Shown in pieces: positions 57,277 through 64,000 of a DNA stretch of 64,000 nucleotides. Both the position numbers and the translations under genes were made by a program. Origin of the DNA: Desmodesmus armatus (Eukaryota > Chlorophyta > Chlorophyceae > Sphaeropleales > Scenedesmaceae); contig VIIQ02000614.1 in the NCBI GenBank assembly GCA_007449985.2, positions 372,001-436,000 on the forward strand, written 5' to 3'. The notes beneath the pieces are model-generated. The model did no database searches. It was given only the letters and a program-made list of their open reading frames with translations, and was not told the DNA's origin. Numbering within the stretch: the first letter of the stretch is position 1; each line of letters starts with the position of its first letter.

Positions 57277-60200
57277 CTACTTGGCTGGGACGCTGGCCAA
57301 CTGCATAAAGGCAGGCGGGGGCATCTGCTTGGCGAGCACCATGGCCTCGACACCCTTGGGCCCCTCCATGTGCATCCCCAGGACCTGCTTCTTCCCGTCA
57401 GCACTGCGGGCCTCAATCACAGCCACAGCACTAGGCTGCTCTGTGCCCGCAGAAGAGGGCGTGTGAGGGCTCGCACCCTCAGTGCGGGTGCCGCTGCTGA
57501 GGCCGTCCTCGCCAGCGTACGGCCCCTGCTGATCCACATCCAGTGAGCGCCTCAGCACCAGCGCGGCGCTCGCAGCCACAGCAGCAACCCCTGTGGTGTC
57601 TGCACTGCTGCAGGGCGCACCACCATCGGTGTTGGCAGCCCTGGCCGGTGGCTCCAGCAGCACGTGTGCAGAATTGGCTGCACGCGATGGCAGCTCGCCA
57701 TTCGATGCTAGCACTGGCACAGCAGCCCTGGCCTCCTGCGCTCCCCTGTCAGCCTCAAGCTGTTGCTGCTGCTGCTGCTTGTTGTTCCTGTTTGCTTCAT
57801 AGGCCTGAGTTTCAGCCTCAGCTGCTGATGCTGTGAGGTAGGCTGCCGCCTGCTGCTTGCCTAGCAGGCCAGCCATCTTCTTCTCGGGTGAGGGGTCTGG
57901 GTCCGAGGCGTTGCGCAGCACCTTGCTGACGCCCCCGTGCACGACCTCCAGCTGCAACACAGAACAATCAGACACGGCAGGAAAGGCAGCACAAAGATGA
58001 GGAACGCCTGCATCAGCCACCTGCAGGCTGGGTATGTACAGGCTGTCACTCAGAGTGCAGTGCCACTGCCATGGCTGCTAAGGTAACTGTTATGCTGACA
58101 AAGCACATCACAGCACACCCAGGATGCCACAACCCCACACAACACCCTGCCGAACACAACTTTTCCAGCAGGCAGTTCCAGTGCAGGCAGTTACCACAGT
58201 GCACCAACTGCACCCAGGCACTTACCACCACATGGTCTGCAGCGTTGCCAGCGGGCACCTTCTGCATCCATGGCTCCCCGTCCAGCTGCATGAACACCTG
58301 GCCAGGCTCCCCATCTGGCCGCAGCACGCTGTCACGCAGGGCCAGGCGGATGCCTGACACCTGAGCCAGGCGCTTGCCATTGGCCAGCTTGGCGCCGCTG
58401 GCCATGACAGCCATTGCGTGGTAGCCGCTGTGGAAGCCAACCACCTGTACATGGAAGCACACCGCATCGGATATCAACACACTTGCTGGACAAGCTAAGA
58501 ACGCCATCCATCCTTCAGGCGACCACTCATAATGCATAAGCCTGTGGACAAGGCCGCCTCGTCGCTACCACCCTGTGCTTCTCTGATTCAGGGTTCGGAA
58601 AACCGATGAAATCTCCAACTGCTTCCAGGCTGTGCATGAGTCCCAGTCCAGCCAGCATGTGTCCTACGAGCCAGGCCCAAACCCCAGGCCCACCTCAATC
58701 AGGCCGTCGGAGATACTGGGCTGCCTCCACTTGCCCTTCTGCTTAGGCTGCTGCTCGCCCCAAATGTTGCGGCCCCCTGCATAGGACTGCAGGTTGACCA
58801 GCACGAGGGCCTTGATGGTGTGCGGCACCACCAGAGTGCTCCAGCTGCTGCTGCCTGGCTGCAGGACCTCCACACTGCTGAAGCTGCTCACTGAGGGGAT
58901 GCCGCCACAGAACCAGCCGGACGTGCAGCTGAAGGTGCTGTACCAGAACTGGTTGGCCACCCTGCTGCTGGCCAGGTTGGGTGGTTGTCACGCAGGTGGT
59001 GGAAGTTGTAGGTCGCCTGCGCGTCTGCACCCACACTGAAGTAGTTCCTGCAGATGCAACATCAAGCAAACGGGTAAGGCTACAGGCCAAACGACAATAT
59101 CAGACCAGGATGAGGGGTGCCTCACCAACGACCCTTTGAATGCCCGCTTCATCTGCAACACATCCAGTGGGCATGAGGCACCAAGCCAGGCAGAAGGGCG
59201 TCTGTTTGGCTGTCCTGCAGGGTATGTAGCTGCATCATGCAATCCCGCCAATTATAAGGCACTCACCAGAACATCCCCTCCATCAGCACACTGTGCTGTT
59301 CACCAGCACAGCCTGGTCTGGGTGCCGCATCCTGCTGCTGCTCGACCTCGGTCATGGCATAGGTTTTAGCAGGCTTCAGCGTGCTGTTGGGGAGCAGCAG
59401 CCGCAGCCGCCAGCTGTCCAGGTCTGACACGCGTGCATCTGCGACGCGCTTGAGTGTGCTGTACACGCTGGCATTGCCCTTGATCCAGTTGTGCTCAAAT
59501 GCAGGACCCCAGTGGAAGGAGCGGCTGAGGTCATTGCCTGCACAGCAACAGCAGCATCAGGGTTGGTCGCAGCAGAATATGGAGGAGCAGAGAAACAACT
59601 GGCAATCACATATGATGGCTGCCCTGTGTACCCATGTTCGCTGCTGGACCTGTGTACCCATGTTCGCTGCTGGCGGTTGCAGGCCTGAAGCAACCGGGGC
59701 AGCTGTGCACAACCTGTTCAGACGCAGGCTGCAACTTGCAGCCGTTCATTACGAAGAACACAGAATGACTGGTGGCGGCAGTGAGTGCGCTGCTCACCTG
59801 TGCCAAGCGGCATGATGGCCACAGGGGGTTGCGGCTGCAGGTTCAACTGCTGGATGACCTTCAGGATCCAAGCAATGGTCCCATCACCCCCGCACGCCAG
59901 GATACGCAGCCGCGACCGCACCACTGCTGCACGCTGGTTGCCCTGCTGCTCCTGCTGCTCCAGGTTCTGCCAGATCTGCTGCAGCACCCTGTCAGGCCGG
60001 TACTCAGACAGGTCAAACACCTGCAGCACCGCAGGGAGCGGGAAGCAGTCACGAATTACAACCAGCACAGCCTCACTCAGATGCTTGACGACTTATTACT
60101 ACTGCCGCACTCTCTGACGGGTGTGTACACTGCAATGAGCAACCACAGCCTTTTTTGCACATGCCCGCTTGTCAGAAGGACCAAAACCTGGCCTGCCGCT

Positions 60201-60624
60201 GCCTTGCTGCCGCCATGGCAGTCACCCATGCCTCACCTGCGAGCTGCCCACCGCCCGTGCCAGCACGCCCGCCAGCTCAGGACCCACACGGCCACCAGAC
60301 CGAGCGTTGATAAACACAATGAGGGGTGCCTCATCTGTGTCAAACTCAGCATCTGGCTTGGTGCCCTGCAGGAACTCTGGGGCCAGCCTGCAGCACACAG
60401 AGCAGAGGTAGTGGTGACTGCAGTCATGTGTGGGTACAGCTTCAAAAAGCTGCAGGGACCTATCCCTGACAGATCACAAAGCTACAAGACGTGATGTACC
60501 CAGCATATGCCATCCAGCATATGCTCCCCAGCTGGGTGAAGCTGAATCACCTGTAGGGGGCCCTCAGATCTGTCTGTGCTCGCCATGCCAGGTACGCCTC
60601 GATAGCTTTTCGCTTTGGTACCAT
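57277..60624 (-). CDS. Diacylglycerol kinase, plant type without visible C1 domain
   Basis: Phosphorylates diacylglycerol to phosphatidic acid using ATP (family knowledge). Exons: 60624-60551 (ATG), 60387-60237, 60020-59798, 59537-59267, 59047-58694, 58444-58226 and 57951-57277; about 655 residues with one base restored. Catalytic domain: [16 protein letters not shown] (nucleotide-binding start), [14 protein letters not shown] (GGDGT motif), [14 protein letters not shown]. Accessory domain: [31 protein letters not shown], and later [14 protein letters not shown]. After FHHLRDN the frame breaks; the run at 58979-58981 (GGG on +) needs one more base to continue [16 protein letters not shown]. 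No C1 zinc fingers are visible, so the layout is like the short plant DGK clusters, though upstream exons cannot be excluded. The C-terminal 220 residues are Ala/Gln/Ser-rich and lineage-specific. Confidence 0.85.
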
Positions 60625-61331
60625 TACCTGCAGGCGTGAAGCAGGAGCAGGCGTTGGGCAACAAGTTCAATTGACAGTAGAAACATGACTTTGGTGGGGA
60701 GGTCCTACCACGCTCCTACCACGCTCTGGGCAACTACAGGACCAGCATCATACCTCTTCAGGAGGTTTCGCTTCACGTACAGCATCACCAGCAGAGGCTG
60801 CTACGTCTGCAGCGTGAACGGAGTGGCCCATCAGCAGAGAGTACCAAGGGCGAGCAGACGTGGGGGACCTTCTTCGCCGCCAAAACGTTCAGATGCCTAG
60901 ACAATTGACGATCCAGGAACGTGCGCGTTGCAGGTTATCGATATCCGAACTGGAACTCCTTCCGTGACTAGTAGGCAACTGAAATCCGCAGGCAGGTGGC
61001 TAAAAAAGAAAACGTCTCTTGCTCTGTCTTCACTCCTGTATGTGACCCAAAGTGACCCGCTTTGGGCCTGGGTGACCTTCCGTATGTTATAATTACCAAA
61101 TCACTGCTGGTGGTTGGTTTGGTAGGTAGGGAAAGGAAGAGCTTGGCTGGAATCCGAGTCCGGCCACACAGACCACTGAAATTGAACACCTCAGTCTTAC
61201 CAGCTCACAGCTCCAACGTCAAGTGACTCTACGTGACGTCTCCCACTCCCCCCCCCCATCAGTGCATCTCGCTCCTTGGAGTCACTGCACGTTGAGCTGT
61301 TCGTGCCGCACTAGCAGAGGTAGTCAGAGCA
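60625..61331. other. Divergent intergenic region between diacylglycerol kinase (-) and unknown gene (+)
   Basis: About 700 bp without a supported exon. It must hold the promoters of both genes and perhaps a 5' exon of the kinase, because the ATG exon is preceded by an acceptor-like ctgcag (minus strand) 4 bp upstream of the ATG. A short direct repeat (gctcctaccac type) occurs near 60700-60725. Confidence 0.4.
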
Positions 61332-63131
61332 ATGCACAGCCTGCCAGGCTGGCCACAGTGCTGTGCGTGTGGTCCTAACCAACGGCCTGCAACCTCCCGG
61401 GTGCACCCCCTATGTCTGAACAGCGCCCAGTCCTCACACTGGCAGCAGGCACTGCCAGCTCACAGACCCCACAGGCTGCAGCGATTGAAGGCAAGAACAG
61501 CATCCTTGACACGAGGATGCTGGCCACCAGCTAACCTACTACGCCACACGGGCCTGCCCAGCTTCCAGAGAGTGAAGGCACTCGCTGCTGAACAGCTAGA
61601 CTATTGGGATGTTGTGGAGTATCAGCATCCCACAGGCTCCACACAAGCAGGGACACAAACCCCAGCACTGCGGCTGGGCCTTGTGCAGCAGGTGCGTCAC
61701 TTGCTATCACTTGATAGCCTTGGAGCTGCATTTGCATCCACACCAAGGGCAAGAGGTAAATTTCACTCCTTGACCCTCAGCTGCCAACCGTGATTGCTCT
61801 GTATATTCTGTAATGAAAGTCAAAGCCTGGCATCAGTCATGATGAAGTTGACTGCCCGACTTGGCCTGACACCCCACACTTGCTGCCGGGCGACACAGAA
61901 TAGAAATAGAATAGAAAAGTCAGCCGCTCTTGTCACCCTTCCAGTCATCACATGCATACCATCAACCCACAAAAACAGTCAACAGTGGAAGGCCCGGTGG
62001 CAGCAGCCTCTGTATACCTACACCGTCTTGCTGCTTGTGTGGGGTCCTGCAGGTTGGGTCTGGTGCTGTGCAAGTCTCACCCTTGATTGAGGTGAGGCTG
62101 TGGTTGGTTGCCTACATTGCAGACGGAAAGGGTGGAACATGCTCAGCCATTGATATTGATGCCGCATCAATATCAGGGGCCCTGCGTCGACATTCTTGTT
62201 GTTCAAGACGGAACACAGAGGCCTGGTTGCGCTATGACAGAACACAGATGCCTGATTGTGCTATGCCAGTATTGAACATGCGCCAGCAGCTCACCATGAG
62301 AGGCAAGCCGCAAAGCAGCGGATGTACGTCGTGATCACGATCATCCGTGCTGCCGTGATGCTGTAGGAAGCTTCCCCAATTCTTGTCTGGTGGTGCTGTT
62401 TTCAGGCACCTAGGTGACTTGTTGCTAAGCAATGCCTTGGGCGCAATGACCCTGCTGAAAATGGTGTAATAGTTGATGATGATGCTGTAGGAGGATGAAG
62501 GGGTGTGGGTGCCGGAGGCTGAGGATGCAGAGGCTCCTGAGCAGCAGGAGGTTGTGCCACTGGACCGTGTGCAGCGCATAGTGGAGACAGTGTACGGGCA
62601 GCGGCAGGACAAGGAGCACAACCCGCATGGAGAGCACGCACACGACGTCTGGCAGGTGAGGCCTGGTGTTCACCTGGCAGGTGTGTTGCTGGAGGGGCTC
62701 ATCAGGTGTCACATCTGTAGTACAGATTGCACTGTAACACAAGCACTACAGGTAGTACGGCTTCAAGGAGGTTGGGAGCTGTGAGCACGGCGTGGGTCTG
62801 GTGTGTCGGGGGGCCACAGGGTGGGCTATCAGGCGGCCTTGATGCAACGCAATGTTGCTGTGGGGGTGTGGGGTATCAGGCGCCCTCCTGGTTGCTGTGT
62901 GCACGGCCTGTCTTGAGTTCACCGCAATGCAGGTCTAGGGAGAAGAGTGTAGCGTGTGGTGCCTGCCTTGCAAGAGCGTTGGCTGAGTGAAGATTGCTGG
63001 CAACACTACATGCACACTTGCGCGTTCAACGCAAAGTTTGTGATCAACACTTTCACTGTTGTTGCATGCAGGTGGTGGTCCCACTCTCGCCTGGGGTGTA
63101 CAGGGGCACAGACAGCAGCCGTGGCAGCTGA
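61332..63131 (+). CDS. Unknown protein, four exons, 5' part uncertain
   Basis: Function not recognised. Exons: 61332-61691, 62053-62091, 62491-62655 and 63072-63131 (TGA); up to 207 residues, all introns GT-AG in phase 0. The strongest coding signal is exon 3, acidic then His-rich (VPLDRVQRIVETVYGQRQDK, then EHNPHGEHAHDVWQ), joined to VVVPLSPGVYRGTDSSRGS. Exon 1 ends with a helical block (VKALAAEQLDYWDVVEYQHP). Its first 75 codons are Arg/Ser/His-rich and could be an organelle transit peptide or non-coding; an acceptor at 61568 (cttccag|agagtg) offers a shorter alternative. A TGTAA lies at 63511-63515. Confidence 0.5.
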
Positions 63132-64000
63132 CTGCACATGTGTCTATGAACCATGGCATCTTGTGACCATTTTTGTTGCCTTGTTGTCAGCCTAAGCAGT
63201 CACAGCCGCACATCCAGGTTGGCAGTTGGCAAGTTACAGTGTCGCTGCTTGCCAATGCCCATGGCATCAGATAGTACTACATGGTTGCTCCTGTCAGCAG
63301 CTGGTAGGCTGCAGTTGCCAGGTGCACAGGGCATGTGCCTGCATGCCATGCAAGGCTTGGCAAGTCAGCAACTTACAACGTTAACACTGGCTATTTGAAC
63401 TGTCCACACTGTGTGACCAGGCGTGGTGTCTGTCAGTTGACATGTCAGCATATCTGTGTTGCTATTGACCAGTAACCCTGCCACTGCTGGCTGATGCCCG
63501 TTCCAGTTGATGTAATACTGCTGTGGGCTTTGGTTGCTGGGCGCCCTGATCATGGGGCATATGCCTGTCACTTCAGTTGAACTTGCAACTGTGGTAAGGC
63601 CAGTGATGACCAGGCTGGTGTCCCACTGGCCCAGAGCCATACCCTACAAGCCTAGGCTCATGCCTGTCTTGACAGAGCTGCAGCGACACTTACAACTGCC
63701 TATTGATAGCAACATGGTGAATGTATCTGACAGTCAGAATTCGCAGTAGTGGCAAGGCCAGTGTTAACCAGGCCGGTTCCCCACTTGGGTGTTATCTGTG
63801 CAGCCAAGTCCAGTGCCATACCCTAGAAGTCTATGCTTCTGCTTGTTTGACAGAATTGCAGTGCCACTTACAATTGCCTATTGATAGCAATTTGATCAAT
63901 GTACTGTATAGTCACAGTTCTGCTGTCTACTCATGAACAGCACTGCTTGGGCAAAGTTGGCAAAGTTGGCAAGTGCAACACATGGTGTCACTACACCAAC
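63132..64000. other. 3' UTR and intergenic to window edge, with tandem repeat
   Basis: TG-rich on + after the stop at 63131, with a TGTAA at 63511-63515. It contains a two-copy ~158-bp tandem repeat at 63596-63925. No further gene is recognisable before the window ends. Confidence 0.45.
63596..63925 (+). repeat. Two-copy tandem repeat, period ~158 bp
   Basis: Copy 1 (63596-63753) and copy 2 (63754-63925) both open with aaggccagtg. They share the block acttacaa(c/t)tgcctattgatagcaa and gccataccct(a/)agaag-type sequence in the same order. Divergence is substantial, mostly scattered substitutions plus small indels. Non-coding. Confidence 0.75.

Noticed and set aside
1..64000. CRISPR arrays, bacterial operons, tRNA or rRNA genes
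   Set aside because: No regularly spaced short repeats with unique spacers, no Shine-Dalgarno-spaced operons, and no cloverleaf or rRNA core sequence recognised; the DNA is eukaryotic.

Overview
This window looks like nuclear DNA of a green alga, most likely a chlorophycean. The genes have many short GT-AG introns and exons packed with CAG/GCT triplets, which give long Gln, Ala and Ser runs. TGTAA, the algal polyadenylation signal, lies downstream of most genes. The gene set is eukaryotic and plant- or cilium-like: a ciliary CFAP96-type protein, a plant-type diacylglycerol kinase without a visible C1 domain, an ACT-domain Raf-like kinase, and a DIRS-type retroelement of the kind known from Chlamydomonas and Volvox. 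I cannot name the species. Stop usage is standard (TAG and TGA both end genes).

Layout. 1-1355 (-): lipid phosphate phosphatase of the sphingosine-1-phosphate phosphatase type, running off the left edge. 4452-9903 (-): long low-complexity protein with one membrane segment and tandemly duplicated coiled-coil exons. 10230-16648 (+): about 1,725-residue low-complexity protein, head to head with the previous gene. 17867-19721 (-): CFAP96 (DUF4586)-like protein, tail to tail with the previous gene. 21010-21597 (-): mitoribosomal mL40-like protein, single exon. 22380-25724 (-): DDX51/Dbp6-type DEAD-box helicase with a tandemly duplicated exon. 26571-35870 (+): about 2,473-residue protein combining an ACT-like domain, a CBS pair, a protein kinase domain and a Gln-rich tail. 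38162-42500: DIRS-like retroelement with split direct repeats. 43291-44562 (+): small unknown gene. 45264-47515 (-): KIAA0930/DUF2045 homologue. 47907-54327 (+): protein with Trp-containing helical repeats, six kelch-like repeats and a coiled coil. 57277-60624 (-): diacylglycerol kinase. 61332-63131 (+): unknown small gene.

Two themes stand out. First, at least six single-base deletions, five of them in C/G runs, interrupt reading frames that are otherwise intact and conserved. This fits homopolymer undercounting in a long-read assembly better than pseudogenes, and gene models here should be repaired with reads or RNA. Second, exon-scale tandem duplication has occurred in two genes (coiled-coil exons near 6.1-6.8 kb; a helicase exon near 23.7-24.1 kb), each time giving frame-compatible exons. 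The long non-coding stretches downstream of genes are TG-rich on the sense strand (CA-rich on + when the gene is on -), so base composition itself marks transcription direction. Lipid signalling is represented twice (the PAP2 phosphatase and the diacylglycerol kinase), but nothing shows that these genes work together. The most unusual protein is the ACT-CBS-kinase.
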